A DNA stretch of 51,145 nucleotides from Caldisalinibacter kiritimatiensis (GCF_000387765.1 NZ_ARZA01000065.1:1-51145), one strand, 5' to 3'. Positions 17,723 to 26,467 are shown, numbered from the stretch's first letter. The notes: generated from the letters alone by a model not told the origin. A program made the numbers and translations.

Positions 17723-18826
17723 TTATTTAACCATTCCCCTTGCTTCTATTCTAAATATATCCAATATTTTCTCACCATCAGTAAGATATGCATAATCAAA
17801 TAAATTAACAACTGTACATGCATGATTAGGTACAATTTCTACTTTATCTCCTATTTTTATCTTTGAATTTTTTAAAGATAATATTCCATGCTCTTCAGAA
17901 AGTCTTTCTATTGTAATATCTGAAAATTTTTTAATTATACCGTAACCTTTCACTTTTGAAATACCATGAGCTCCCTTATCTAGTCCTAATGATTTACTCC
18001 CAGCATCAATAACTGCTCTTTTTTCTGTTGGTTTACTTATTACCGTACTTAAAACAGACAAAGAACAACTACCTATATCTATTACCCCTAAAGAGTGTTG
18101 TATTGCATCATAAAAAACATAATTTCCTGGCCTTATTTCATTTACTCCTTTTATTTTACCTGATATCTTAGCTGTTGGTGTCGAACCAGTACTTACAGTA
18201 TCAACTTTTATACCCTTTGTTTCTAAATATTCTTTGATCTTGACAATAAAGTTACCCTCGTATTTACCGATGTCATTTACTTCATTTTTATCTTTTGCTC
18301 CATATACATTACCTGCATGGGTAAATATACCTTTAATATATACATTAGAACTATTCATGATATGTTCAGCAAGACTATAAATCTCATCTAAATTGTTTAG
18401 ACCACATCTATTTAGTCCTGTATTAATTTCAATTAAAACATCAATATTGTTATTTGCTTTCTTAAAATACTTATTTAACATATCAACTCCATATTTACTA
18501 TCTACTGCAACTGATAACTTTACTTTTTTACTTAAATTCAATAATCTTTTAATCTTATCCTCAGTTACTATTTCATATGCTATAAAAATATCCTTAATAC
18601 CAGCCTTAGCCATTACTTCTGCTTCGCTAATTTTAGCACATGTTATACCTTTAGCTCCATTTTTAATTTGCATATTAGCAATTTGAGGCATTTTGTGCGT
18701 CTTTATCATTGGCCGAAGTGTTACTTTATTTTTGGATGCAAACCTTTGCATGTCTTTAATATTATTATTCAATTTATTTAAATCTATTATCACACATGGT
18801 GTATCTAATTCATTTATATAAGTCAT
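17723..18826 (-). CDS. D-threonine aldolase / D-serine dehydratase-like PLP enzyme
   Basis: 367 residues, the length of the DSD1/DTA (alanine racemase fold) family. The N-terminus ELDTPCVIID leads to RPMIKTHK, where Lys42 should hold PLP. The metal site of this family appears near the C-terminus as NHACTVVNL with His335 and Cys337. Members either cleave D-3-hydroxy amino acids such as D-threonine to glycine and an aldehyde, or dehydrate D-serine. Sequence alone does not tell which. AAAGGAGG precedes the ATG. The gene is divergent from arcA, sharing a roughly 180-base promoter region. Confidence 0.87.
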   Translation of the reverse strand: MTYINELDTPCVIIDLNKLNNNIKDMQRFASKNKVTLRPMIKTHKMPQIANMQIKNGAKGITCAKISEAEVMAKAGIKDIFIAYEIVTEDKIKRLLNLSKKVKLSVAVDSKYGVDMLNKYFKKANNNIDVLIEINTGLNRCGLNNLDEIYSLAEHIMNSSNVYIKGIFTHAGNVYGAKDKNEVNDIGKYEGNFIVKIKEYLETKGIKVDTVSTGSTPTAKISGKIKGVNEIRPGNYVFYDAIQHSLGVIDIGSCSLSVLSTVISKPTEKRAVIDAGSKSLGLDKGAHGISKVKGYGIIKKFSDITIERLSEEHGILSLKNSKIKIGDKVEIVPNHACTVVNLFDYAYLTDGEKILDIFRIEARGMVK

Positions 18827-19009
18827 TGAATTCCTCCTTTTCTTATTCTTAATATTAACTTCTATTTTTTATTCCCAAATCCTGTATAGTATTCATTTTT
18901 CTATATAAAATTTTTCACATATTCAAATTAATTTTTATACCTGCTAATATATTTGTCCGGTAATTAAAATAATATAAATACAATTTAAGTATTGGTAGGT
19001 GATTTTAAT

Positions 19010-20239
19010 ATGAATAATTCAAAAGGAATCCATGTATATAATGAAATTGGAAAACTAAAAACTGTTTTACTTCATAGACCAGGAAATGAGATTGAAAATC
19101 TTATCCCTAAATATCTGAAAAGGCTTTTATTTGACGATATAGCTTATTTAACACAAGCACAAAAAGAGCATGATAAATTTTCAAAGATTCTAACTGAAAA
19201 TGGTGTAGAAGTACTATATCTTACCGATTTAATAAATGAAGCATTGATAGATAATAAAGTAAGAAAAAGCTTTATATACGACTTCTTTAACGAAGTAAAA
19301 ATTACTTCTAAAAATCTTAGAAATACATTAATGAAATATTTAAATAATATGTCGTCTACTGAGCTAGTTAGAACTCTTATTTCCGGAATCAAGGTTGAGG
19401 CTGTTCCTTCTTTAAAAAACAAAAGTCTTGCTGATATGGTTAGAGAAAAAGTCGAGTATCCTTTTTATTTAGACCCTATACCAAACCTATACTTTCAACG
19501 TGACCCATTTGCTTCTATAGGTTCAGGAATTTCTTTAAATGTAATGTCGACTCCTACTCGAAGAAGAGAAACTTTGTTTGCACATTACATATTCAAATAT
19601 CATCCAAGGTTCAAAGAAGTTATTAAATGGTATGAAAGAACTTATGAATTTCCAATTGAAGGTGGAGATATATTAGTTTTATCCCCTAAAATCTTAGCAA
19701 TAGGTATTAGTCAAAGGACAACTCCTGAAGCTATTGAAATAATAGCATCTCGATTATTTAAAAGCAATGAAAGTTTTGAAACAGTTCTCGCTTTTGATAT
19801 CCCTAGGACAAGAGCATACATGCATCTTGATACTGTATTTACCATGGTTGACTATGAACAATTTACAATTCATCCCGGTATTGAGAAGCCTTTAAACGTA
19901 TATAGTATTAGAAAATCTAATAAAAACGATTTATATATTAAATTTGAACAATCAAAGTTATCTGATATATTAAAAAAATATCTTAACTTATCTGAAGTTA
20001 ACTTAATAAGGTGTGGAGGTGGAGATTATATAGCCGCTGGTAGAGAACAATGGAGCGATGGCTCTAATACACTTGCAATCTCTCCTGGAGTTGTAGTCTG
20101 CTATGACAGAAACTATGTTACTAACCAAGTTTTAAGACAAAATGGGATTAAAGTATTAGAAATACCATCCTATGAGTTATCGCGTGGTAGAGGTGGACCT
20201 AGATGTATGAGTATGCCAATAATTAGAGAGGATATATAA
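19010..20239 (+). CDS. arcA: Arginine deiminase
   Basis: 409 residues, normal length. Hydrolyses arginine to citrulline and ammonia, the first step of the ADI pathway. Motifs: ETGxL-type start NEIGKLKTVLLHRPG, LYFQRDPFASIG, FPIEGGDILVLSP, MHLDTVFTMV with catalytic His, and the catalytic cysteine Cys399 in GGPRCMSMP. I start at the ATG at 19010 with TAGGTG upstream, rather than a TTG six codons earlier. The partners arcB, arcC and arcD are not adjacent; citrulline must be handled by genes elsewhere. A probable arginine-responsive transporter operon lies 14 kb away in this window. I see no convincing ArgR box. Confidence 0.97.
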   Translation: MNNSKGIHVYNEIGKLKTVLLHRPGNEIENLIPKYLKRLLFDDIAYLTQAQKEHDKFSKILTENGVEVLYLTDLINEALIDNKVRKSFIYDFFNEVKITSKNLRNTLMKYLNNMSSTELVRTLISGIKVEAVPSLKNKSLADMVREKVEYPFYLDPIPNLYFQRDPFASIGSGISLNVMSTPTRRRETLFAHYIFKYHPRFKEVIKWYERTYEFPIEGGDILVLSPKILAIGISQRTTPEAIEIIASRLFKSNESFETVLAFDIPRTRAYMHLDTVFTMVDYEQFTIHPGIEKPLNVYSIRKSNKNDLYIKFEQSKLSDILKKYLNLSEVNLIRCGGGDYIAAGREQWSDGSNTLAISPGVVVCYDRNYVTNQVLRQNGIKVLEIPSYELSRGRGGPRCMSMPIIREDI

Positions 20240-20357
20240 ATGGTATGTAGTTTAATGAACATATTTATTTTCTCATACATTTGCCTCCTTTTGAAGGGAT
20301 TTACCAATAAAACTTGAATACTAATATATATACAAATATATCGAAAGGAGTATAAAG

Positions 20358-20921
20358 ATGGCAAAAGTTAAAGTTAATCCTACTACAATGTTATACCCTG
20401 TTCCTGCTGCAATGATTACTTGTTCAAATTCAAAGGGTGATAATAATATAATAACTATAGCTTGGATTGGAACAGTTTGCTCTAACCCTCCAATGCTTTC
20501 TATATCAGTTAGACCCCAAAGACATTCCTTTGACATGATAATGGAAACTAAAGAATTCGTAGTCAACTTGACAGACGAAAAACTAGTATATGAAACAGAT
20601 TACTGCGGTGTTCACTCTGGTAGAAATTTTAATAAATTTGAAGAACTTAACTTAACCCCAGTAAAAGCAGATGTTGTCAATGCTCCACTAATTGATGAAT
20701 GTCCGGTAAATCTCGAATGTAAGGTTAAATTTGTTGAAAATTTAGGTTCTCACCATATATTTATCGCAGAAATTGTAGCTATTCATATAAACGAAGAGTT
20801 ATTTGAAGATGATAAGGTTGATTTGACTAAAGCAAATCTTATATCCTATGTTAAAGGTAATTACCGCAAAATAGGTGAAATCATAGACAGTGGTGGATGC
20901 TCAATAAAAAAGAATAAATAG
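20358..20921 (+). CDS. Flavin reductase-like domain protein (FMN-binding)
   Basis: 187 residues of the flavin reductase-like split-barrel family common in anaerobes. PVPAAMITCSNSKGDNNIITIAWIG at the N-terminus and SISVRPQRHSFDMI are the FMN-binding parts; the later stretch LECKVKFVENLGSHHIFIAEIVA is typical. These proteins bind FMN and may act as NAD(P)H flavin reductases or as flavodoxin-like electron carriers; the partner is unknown. GAAAGGAG precedes the ATG, and a terminator follows, so it is likely a single-gene unit. Confidence 0.92.
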   Translation: MAKVKVNPTTMLYPVPAAMITCSNSKGDNNIITIAWIGTVCSNPPMLSISVRPQRHSFDMIMETKEFVVNLTDEKLVYETDYCGVHSGRNFNKFEELNLTPVKADVVNAPLIDECPVNLECKVKFVENLGSHHIFIAEIVAIHINEELFEDDKVDLTKANLISYVKGNYRKIGEIIDSGGCSIKKNK

Positions 20922-20933
20922 TATATTGGTATT

Positions 20934-20957
20934 GAGGGATATCTTATCCCTCTTATT
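20934..20957 (+). terminator. Terminator after flavin reductase gene
   Basis: GAGGGATA pairs with TATCCCTC around a 3-base loop and is followed by TTATTTTA. Confidence 0.8.
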
Positions 20958-21110
20958 TTATGTAAAAGGATTTTGTCTCTTGTAACACATAAAAATAATT
21001 CTCATAGTATGTAGTATAAAAAATTTAAATGAATATTTTTAGTTTTAAGCTGATTTATTGATTTGTAATCAATAATTTACTTTGTAAACTAAATTAAAGG
21101 AGGCAATTGC

Positions 21111-21290
21111 ATGAGAAGACGAATTCCTGCTTTGGAAAACGAAGTGAATCCTGAAATCATTCCTGAAGAACCTGAAATCAAAGAAAACACTGAAAGCACT
21201 TCATTCTTCAGGGGTTACTACGGATATTTCTGGATTATACTTTTAATACTTGTTGTATTCTTCTTATTTGGCGGATTTAACTATCATTAA
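21111..21290 (+). CDS. Small single-pass membrane protein, 59 aa
   Basis: ATG at 21111 to TAA at 21288-21290. The first 30 residues are acidic and proline/glutamate rich after a basic MRRR start (repeated PE and EN pairs). Then comes an aromatic SFFRGYYGYFW, and the last 20 residues form one very hydrophobic segment ending FGGFNYH. It is thus a tail-anchored-like peptide with a long soluble N-terminus. AAAGGAGG eight bases before the ATG is close to ideal, implying strong translation, and a strong terminator lies about 115 bases after the stop. The C-terminal composition recalls small sporulation membrane peptides, but I cannot assign a family. Confidence 0.75.
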   Translation: MRRRIPALENEVNPEIIPEEPEIKENTESTSFFRGYYGYFWIILLILVVFFLFGGFNYH

Positions 21291-21405
21291 TCTATTTTTA
21301 TAGTTAACTAACAATACTAGCTAAAACATATTGACTAGACCATCAATTTAAAACCAAAAGATTAAATGACATATTGTTGCATAGCAATTCGCTAGCAACT
21401 CCATT

Positions 21406-21439
21406 AAAAAATCAGGGGAGCAACTCCCCTGATTTTTAT
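21406..21439. terminator. Bidirectional terminator between 59-aa gene and NERD gene
   Basis: AAAAATCAGGGGAG pairs with CTCCCCTGATTTTT around the 3-base loop CAA, with A-tracts left and T-tracts right. It serves both converging transcripts. Confidence 0.92.
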
Positions 21440-21451
21440 GTAAATCTAAAC

Positions 21452-22252
21452 TTATGTAATTATCTTATTTATTGAATTTACTATTTGTGCTATATTCCTT
21501 TTTGATAATTTGCTATCTCTATTGGTAAACCTTTTTATGTATTTGATTAAATCGTTTTCTTTTAATACAGCAGTTATCTTGCTATCTATATTTAATTCAA
21601 CATCATCATTTGTAAAAACTACTATAGGCTGAATCCAAGGATTTAGTTTTAATTCATCCATTATTCCTATCTTTAGTCTATATACATGAGTTTTTACTTG
21701 TTTAGCAGGATTGTAAAAAAAGGAATTATATGTACCTCCATTTCTGCCCGTTTTATGTTGTACCCACTTGCTATCTTCTTCAGCACCAAATATTTCACCG
21801 TTGTGATTTTTTGTTTCTACGACAAAAACACCATTGGGTCCTATCACAACATGGTCAATCTGACTCTTACCCTTCCTAGTATTTATAACTATATCATTAT
21901 ATATATAATATTCATTAGACAATTGCTCTAATGTTTTTATGGTGGATTTCTCTCCTTTGATACCGTTGTTTATTATTCTTATTTTCAAAGATATGTTATG
22001 TGTAATAATCCACCAAAATACTACGGAAATTGAAATACCGTAAAAACTCCTTATTATATCCCATTGACTTGGGTCACTATAGCTACTTACTAAGCTTCTA
22101 AAATTTCCATTTTGTAATTCTAATCTATACTTGATTATATTAGGAGTTAAAATTCCCACAATAATACATATCAATAATATTACAATTTGCTTTTTTATTA
22201 AATAATTTCTCTTTTTAATGAGCGAATCTAATTTAGTCATTACAATAGCCAA
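21452..22252 (-). CDS. NERD domain-containing membrane protein
   Basis: 266 residues. Two N-terminal transmembrane segments (about 21-39 and 70-85) are followed by a nuclease-related domain: IKGEKSTIKTLEQL, then SQIDHVVIGPNGVFVVETKN, which supplies Asp133, Glu146 and Lys148 in the D-(E)xK arrangement, so the catalytic pattern is intact. NERD proteins are thought to process nucleic acids but few are characterised. Translation starts at TTG (22252) with GGGGGAG eight bases upstream; the ATG four codons later is too far from it. Monocistronic in appearance. Confidence 0.87.
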   Translation of the reverse strand: MAIVMTKLDSLIKKRNYLIKKQIVILLICIIVGILTPNIIKYRLELQNGNFRSLVSSYSDPSQWDIIRSFYGISISVVFWWIITHNISLKIRIINNGIKGEKSTIKTLEQLSNEYYIYNDIVINTRKGKSQIDHVVIGPNGVFVVETKNHNGEIFGAEEDSKWVQHKTGRNGGTYNSFFYNPAKQVKTHVYRLKIGIMDELKLNPWIQPIVVFTNDDVELNIDSKITAVLKENDLIKYIKRFTNRDSKLSKRNIAQIVNSINKIIT

Positions 22253-22297
22253 GCAAAAAACTCCCCCTTGTAAATTTATAACTTTGTTTATAATAAC

Positions 22298-23227
22298 TTA
22301 ATCCTTAAGAATTAATTTCAATAATCTTATTCCTCTTTTGTAATAACTTGGTGCACATTGGTATGTCCAACTACAAATATGCAGTCCTGTATTTATCAAA
22401 TAATACTTTAGCTTATCTCCAAAGTTTTTTGATAAATACATATATTTAGTATAACCATTAAGGAAACTGGATTCTAGGGTAGGGTAATCTATAAAAACAC
22501 TTTGATACATACTAGATAGGTCTATATAAGGGTCATCGGGTTGACAGTGTTCAAAATCTATAATGCCCTGTACACTCCACTTATCATTGAATTTATTTAC
22601 GATTATATTTCTACCTAAAAAATCTCTATGACATATTCTAGGAAGGGTTTTGTCATTAATTTTTTCATAATAACTTATTAATACTCGATAAGCAACTCTT
22701 AATAATTTCTCATGTGGTAGGTTTTGTGTTAAAATTTGCTTAAAGATTTTTTCGTCATTATACTTTCTAAATTTTATATAATCCTGAAACCTATAATCAT
22801 TGGATGCACACTCAATCCATGGACCATAGTAACTGTAAGTTGACTTTTTATGGATTCTACCTAAGTATTCACCCATTTCCTTAACTATTCTTTCACGCTC
22901 TTCAAGCCTAAGTTTTGACCAGACCTCATTTAATACAAAACCAGGAATTTTTCTTGATAATATCCATTCAGTACCATCTTGTAGCTTTCCATAATTTACT
23001 ATTTGGGGTAAAACAACGACATCATCTAATTTTTTTATAGCCGTAATTTCATTGCACCATCTTCCTGCTTTCCCATATATTTTCAGAATATACTCATTAT
23101 TTTTACTATCTATTATACAATAAACAAGATGTCTTCCTAACTCATGATGTCCAATTGGAATTATTTTAAAATCGTCTGAAATATTATGCTTTACAATAGT
23201 TATTACCTTTTCATTAAAGCCTTTCAT
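22298..23227 (-). CDS. Aminoglycoside phosphotransferase (APH)-family kinase
   Basis: 309 residues with a protein-kinase-like fold. The catalytic loop is ICHRDFLGRNII (His200, Asp202, Asn207) and the metal-binding IIDFEHCQPDDP holds Asp224; EYILKIYG carries the nucleotide-binding lysine. Such kinases phosphorylate small molecules (antibiotics, choline, homoserine, spore-coat precursors); nothing here points to resistance. I start at the ATG at 23227, preceded by AAGGGGAG; six codons further upstream are open without a signal. Substrate unknown. Confidence 0.83.
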   Translation of the reverse strand: MKGFNEKVITIVKHNISDDFKIIPIGHHELGRHLVYCIIDSKNNEYILKIYGKAGRWCNEITAIKKLDDVVVLPQIVNYGKLQDGTEWILSRKIPGFVLNEVWSKLRLEERERIVKEMGEYLGRIHKKSTYSYYGPWIECASNDYRFQDYIKFRKYNDEKIFKQILTQNLPHEKLLRVAYRVLISYYEKINDKTLPRICHRDFLGRNIIVNKFNDKWSVQGIIDFEHCQPDDPYIDLSSMYQSVFIDYPTLESSFLNGYTKYMYLSKNFGDKLKYYLINTGLHICSWTYQCAPSYYKRGIRLLKLILKD

Positions 23228-23424
23228 ATAACTCCCCTTAAGCATCTACCAGTATTCATATTTTATTAGTAAAACACATAGCCAACCTAAATCAGTGTAT
23301 GATTCCATACAATCTTACCCTTTCCCCCTAGAATTATTTAACCTTATTATTATATTTCAACATAAAGCCTTATTTTCCTTCTGAAACAAATTTATTAAAT
23401 AAAATACTATGATAGAACTAAATA

Positions 23425-23880
23425 TTATTTTTTAGTTTCACAATTTTTACAATGACAATAAAAAATAATATCTAGTTTTTCAACCTTAAAATCATATTTA
23501 TTTTCAATTTTATCAATCAATGAAATCAACTTCAAAGATGTAGTAAGGTCGGCATGATTTATAATATTACCACAGTTTAAACAATAACAATGACTATGAA
23601 TACTTTTTCTAGCAAAAATTTTCAATTCATATAATTTTTCATCTCCTGAAATTACTTCTTCAATTATATCTAACTTAGTCAAAAGATTTAAGTTTCTATA
23701 TACCGTAGCAATACCTACAAAGTTACCTTTATCTTCTAAATAACTATATAATTCACCAGGAGTAAAATGTTTTGATGGATTATCGAGGAAAGCTTGTATT
23801 ATTAATTTTCTTTGGTGAGTTGTTTTATAACCTTCGCCTTCTAAAATTTCTTTAATATACTCTATCTTATTTGGCACCAT
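23425..23880 (-). CDS. Fur-family transcriptional regulator
   Basis: 151 residues. The winged helix (residues 1-80) includes GYKTTHQRKLIIQAFLD and VGIATVYRNLNLL, the recognition helix of Fur/PerR/Zur. The dimerisation domain has two structural zinc Cys pairs: CLNC (100, 103) and CHCKNC (142-147). The usual HHHxH metal patch is reduced to SIHSHCYC, so whether it senses iron, zinc or peroxide cannot be decided. AGGAGG precedes the ATG. A perfect 14-bp palindrome lies just upstream and may be an autoregulatory operator. It lies downstream of the Fe-S ATPase cluster, separated by a terminator. Confidence 0.92.
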   Translation of the reverse strand: MVPNKIEYIKEILEGEGYKTTHQRKLIIQAFLDNPSKHFTPGELYSYLEDKGNFVGIATVYRNLNLLTKLDIIEEVISGDEKLYELKIFARKSIHSHCYCLNCGNIINHADLTTSLKLISLIDKIENKYDFKVEKLDIIFYCHCKNCETKK

Positions 23881-23892
23881 ATCTTTCCTCCT

Positions 23893-23906
23893 ATATAGTA
23901 CTATAT
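23893..23906. promoter_or_regulatory. Perfect 14-bp palindrome upstream of Fur-family gene
   Basis: ATATAGTACTATAT is its own reverse complement and ends next to the ribosome binding site of the Fur-family gene. Its position suits repression of the gene by its own product. It does not match the classical Fur or PerR box, so this is a candidate only. Confidence 0.4.
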
Positions 23907-23921
23907 TTATTTAAAATCTAT

Positions 23922-23980
23922 TTAAAAAAGCGACCATAAATAGAACTGACATCCTACTGACAGCCTAAATATAGCCGCTT
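23922..23980 (-). terminator. Terminator after the NifX/MinD cluster
   Basis: On the minus strand a long stem starting AAGCGGC and closing at CGCTT (about 16 bp with two mismatches and two G-T pairs) is followed by TTTTTTAAATA. The loop contains a repeated CTGTCAG/ATGTCAG pair. Confidence 0.75.
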
Positions 23981-24004
23981 GATTACTTAATTAACAACTA
24001 GTAA

Positions 24005-24361
24005 TTATTCACCACATTCCCCATGATGTTCATGTCTTTCGCAAACCTCGTCAGTAGATTCTAGGTTTCCACTTAAATAACTGTTCATAGCTAGGTCAGC
24101 TTCACCAGTAGCACCAGTTATTACTTCTATACCATTTTGCTTAAATAGAACTTGTGCAGTGTTACCCATACCTCCAGTTATAATTACATTAATTCCTTTT
24201 TCAGCTAAATACTTTGGTAAAAATCCTGGTCTATGTCCTGGATTAGGAACAAAATGACTATTCTTAACTTCACTATTTTCTACTTCATAGAAGTTAAATC
24301 CTTCACAATGTCCAAAATGTTGCGAAACGCTTTTTCCATCAACTGCAATGGCCACTTTCAT
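24005..24361 (-). CDS. NifX/NifB-like (dinitrogenase Fe-Mo cofactor biosynthesis) family protein
   Basis: 118 residues. VAIAVDGKSVSQHFGHCEGFNFYEV at the start and VIITGGMGNTAQVLFKQNGIEVITG in the middle define the family, which binds Fe-S or Fe-Mo-type clusters. Nothing here indicates nitrogen fixation; in anaerobes these small proteins accompany ferredoxin-MinD ATPases, as here. The C-terminus is His/Cys rich (CERHEHHGECGE), a plausible metal-binding tail. AAGGAGG precedes the ATG. Last gene of a four-gene cluster. Confidence 0.88.
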   Translation of the reverse strand: MKVAIAVDGKSVSQHFGHCEGFNFYEVENSEVKNSHFVPNPGHRPGFLPKYLAEKGINVIITGGMGNTAQVLFKQNGIEVITGATGEADLAMNSYLSGNLESTDEVCERHEHHGECGE

Positions 24362-24368
24362 ATAATTT

Positions 24369-25226
24369 TTACCTCCTTATTTTTTCATTTAAGATATTCC
24401 ACACATTTTTTATTTCTTCGCCAGCATCACTATCTTCAAACGTTACAACCGGCTTATTAACTTTAATTGCTTTATTTACAGAAGAATCAAATGGAACCTT
24501 TCCAATGACTTCAAATCCATTTTCTGAACAATATTCTTCTATTTCCTTCGTTTTTTCCTCATTAATATCATATTTATTAATTACTATATATGCCTTCATG
24601 TTAAAATGCTCTACTAAAGATAATACTCTTTTCAAGTCACTAAGTCCTGACTGAGTTGGCTCAGTTACTACGACTGCCATATCACAGCCAGTCAAAGATG
24701 CTATAACTACACAACCTATTCCAGGAGAGCCATCTATGATTACCAAATCATCTTTATCCGCTCTTTGAGCTACAGCTTTTCTTATTTCAGTTACTACCTT
24801 ACCAGCTCCATCTGCACCAATAGCTAGTTCAGCATGTGAAAATATGCCTCCATCAGTCTTGCTAGTAAATATATGTCCTGTTTCATCATCAATCATAGTA
24901 ATTGCATCATGAGGACATACATATTCACATGCTCCACACCCTTCACATTTTAAAGGATCTACTTTAAAATCTTCTGTTATAGCATCAAATCGACAAGTCT
25001 TTTTACACAAACCACAACTTGCACATTTATTCTCATCTACTTTTGCCACTTTACCGCCAATATATAATTCTTTATTAATCGTTTCACTTTCTAACATCAA
25101 ACTTAAATTCGGTGCTTCAACATCACAATCTGCAATATGTCTATTTTTAGCAAGGTGTACTAAAGAAGAGGTTAATGTTGTTTTTCCCGTTCCTCCTTTA
25201 CCACTAATAACAACTATTTGCTTCAT
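24369..25226 (-). CDS. MinD/Mrp-superfamily ATPase with inserted two-cluster ferredoxin domain (copy A)
   Basis: 285 residues. The P-loop is SGKGGTGKTTL at the N-terminus. A ferredoxin insert follows with CASCGLCKKTC (near residue 68) and CEGCGACEYVCP (near residue 93), predicting two 4Fe-4S clusters. IIDGSPGIGCVVIASL and VVTEPTQSGLSDLKRV are the switch and adenine-side motifs. Proteins like this are paired in anaerobes and belong to the group around the Desulfovibrio orange-protein complex; the client is unknown. The start overlaps the end of the next MinD-like gene by 23 bases, so the two are likely co-translated and may form a heterodimer. Confidence 0.9.
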   Translation of the reverse strand: MKQIVVISGKGGTGKTTLTSSLVHLAKNRHIADCDVEAPNLSLMLESETINKELYIGGKVAKVDENKCASCGLCKKTCRFDAITEDFKVDPLKCEGCGACEYVCPHDAITMIDDETGHIFTSKTDGGIFSHAELAIGADGAGKVVTEIRKAVAQRADKDDLVIIDGSPGIGCVVIASLTGCDMAVVVTEPTQSGLSDLKRVLSLVEHFNMKAYIVINKYDINEEKTKEIEEYCSENGFEVIGKVPFDSSVNKAIKVNKPVVTFEDSDAGEEIKNVWNILNEKIRR

Positions 25227-26070
25227 TTTGTGACCCTCCTAACACTTTAGAAACAATCTTATCCATTTCTTCTGCTACTTTATCATTTTCATGGAAAAGT
25301 AATTGTCCCTTAGAATATTTAGATGCTATATCCTTAGAAAACGGTATTTTACCTAGAATTTCGCATCCTTCTTCTTTACAATAGTCTTCTATTATATCAT
25401 CATTTTCATCTGATTTATTTATTACTACTCCAAAAGGTATATTCATCTGTTTTATAACTTCTACTGCAATTCTTAAATCATGAAGTCCAAATTCTGTAGG
25501 TTCAGTTACTAGAATTGAATAATCTGAATCTTCTACCGAATTAACAACACTACAAGAACTTCCTGGCGGAGAGTCAACAATATTTATATAATCATCAGAT
25601 ACATGCTCTCTTAATTGCTTAATAATTGGTATACCCATAGGTTCTCCTATATTTAATACTCCTCTAATAGCTTCTAAATTATTCATCTTTCCTATCTCTA
25701 TTTTACCTATTTCTCTATCTACTTCCTCAATTGCATCTACAGGGCAAACTACACTACATAAGCCACAACTATGGCATAACTTTTCGAATACTAAAACTTT
25801 TTGTTTTGTTACAGCTAAAGCGTTAAAATTACAGTGGTTAGCACATGCACCACAATGTTTACATAAATCTTCATCTACTTTTGGTACTTTCACCTTTACT
25901 TCTTCTGTTTCACTCACATCTGGTTTTAAAAATATAAAACCATTAGGCTCTTCTACATCAAAATCTAAATATCTAGTTTTATAGCCTTTTTGAGCTAAAT
26001 ATGATGCTAAATTAGTTGAAATTGTAGTTTTTCCTGTTCCACCTTTTCCACTTAATACTGATATATACAT
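25204..26070 (-). CDS. MinD/Mrp-superfamily ATPase with inserted two-cluster ferredoxin domain (copy B)
   Basis: 288 residues, a paralogue of the next gene. P-loop LSGKGGTGKTTIS; ferredoxin motifs CKHCGACANHC and CHSCGLCSVVCP; IVDSPPGSSCSVVNSV and LVTEPTEFGLHDLRIA follow. Both paralogues keep all eight cluster cysteines and the P-loop lysine, so both look functional. AAGGGG lies about 11 bases before the ATG. It is the second gene of the cluster and overlaps copy A by 23 bases. Confidence 0.9.
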   Translation of the reverse strand: MYISVLSGKGGTGKTTISTNLASYLAQKGYKTRYLDFDVEEPNGFIFLKPDVSETEEVKVKVPKVDEDLCKHCGACANHCNFNALAVTKQKVLVFEKLCHSCGLCSVVCPVDAIEEVDREIGKIEIGKMNNLEAIRGVLNIGEPMGIPIIKQLREHVSDDYINIVDSPPGSSCSVVNSVEDSDYSILVTEPTEFGLHDLRIAVEVIKQMNIPFGVVINKSDENDDIIEDYCKEEGCEILGKIPFSKDIASKYSKGQLLFHENDKVAEEMDKIVSKVLGGSQNEANSCY

Positions 26071-26107
26071 ATAGCATCCCCTTTTTCTATTGTATATTTA
26101 TAATTTT

Positions 26108-26467
26108 TTACATTCCATGATGTGCTTTTCCTGGTTTTGTAATTTTCTCTAACTTTCCTTCTTCATATAATTTTAGGTTTTCTTCTAAAGATACTTGGTT
26201 ACCTGAAAAGCCATTAATATTAGCCGCTGATAAAATATTCATAGCATTAGGTCCTAATTTACCAGTTATAACTACATCTACTCCTGCTTCCTCAACTTGC
26301 TGTGCCGCTGATACACCAGCTCCATGAGCTGAAATAGCTCCTGAGTTTTCTACTGTTTTATGCTCTTTTGTTTCTGTATCATAAATTATAAAATACTTAC
26401 ATCTTCCAAATCTAGGATCTAATTTACTCTCCATAGTTTCTCCTGTACTAGTAAAACATATTTTCAC
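26108..26467 (-). CDS. NifX/NifB-like family protein, first gene of Fe-S ATPase cluster
   Basis: 119 residues. ESKLDPRFGRCKYFIIYD and VDVVITGKLGPNAMNIL are the family motifs. The product is a small cluster-binding protein related to the one encoded at the other end of the operon. I start at GTG 26467 (MKICFTSTG), which is nine bases after AGGAG; the GTG three codons earlier is too close to the ribosome binding site. A consensus promoter lies about 130 bases upstream, flanked by an inverted repeat. Confidence 0.87.
   Translation of the reverse strand: MKICFTSTGETMESKLDPRFGRCKYFIIYDTETKEHKTVENSGAISAHGAGVSAAQQVEEAGVDVVITGKLGPNAMNILSAANINGFSGNQVSLEENLKLYEEGKLEKITKPGKAHHGM

Noticed and set aside
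18827-19009. ArgR operator in the arcA promoter region
   Set aside because: No convincing pair of ARG-box half-sites is visible; the AT-rich sequence gives only chance similarity.
22298-23227. APH-family gene as an antibiotic resistance determinant
   Set aside because: The kinase motifs are general to the family, there is no mobile context and no resemblance that I can name to a known resistance enzyme.
24005-26467. Nitrogen fixation cluster
   Set aside because: NifX-like proteins and MinD ATPases alone do not indicate nitrogenase; no nifHDK, nifB radical enzyme or nifEN is present, and such clusters are common in non-fixing anaerobes.
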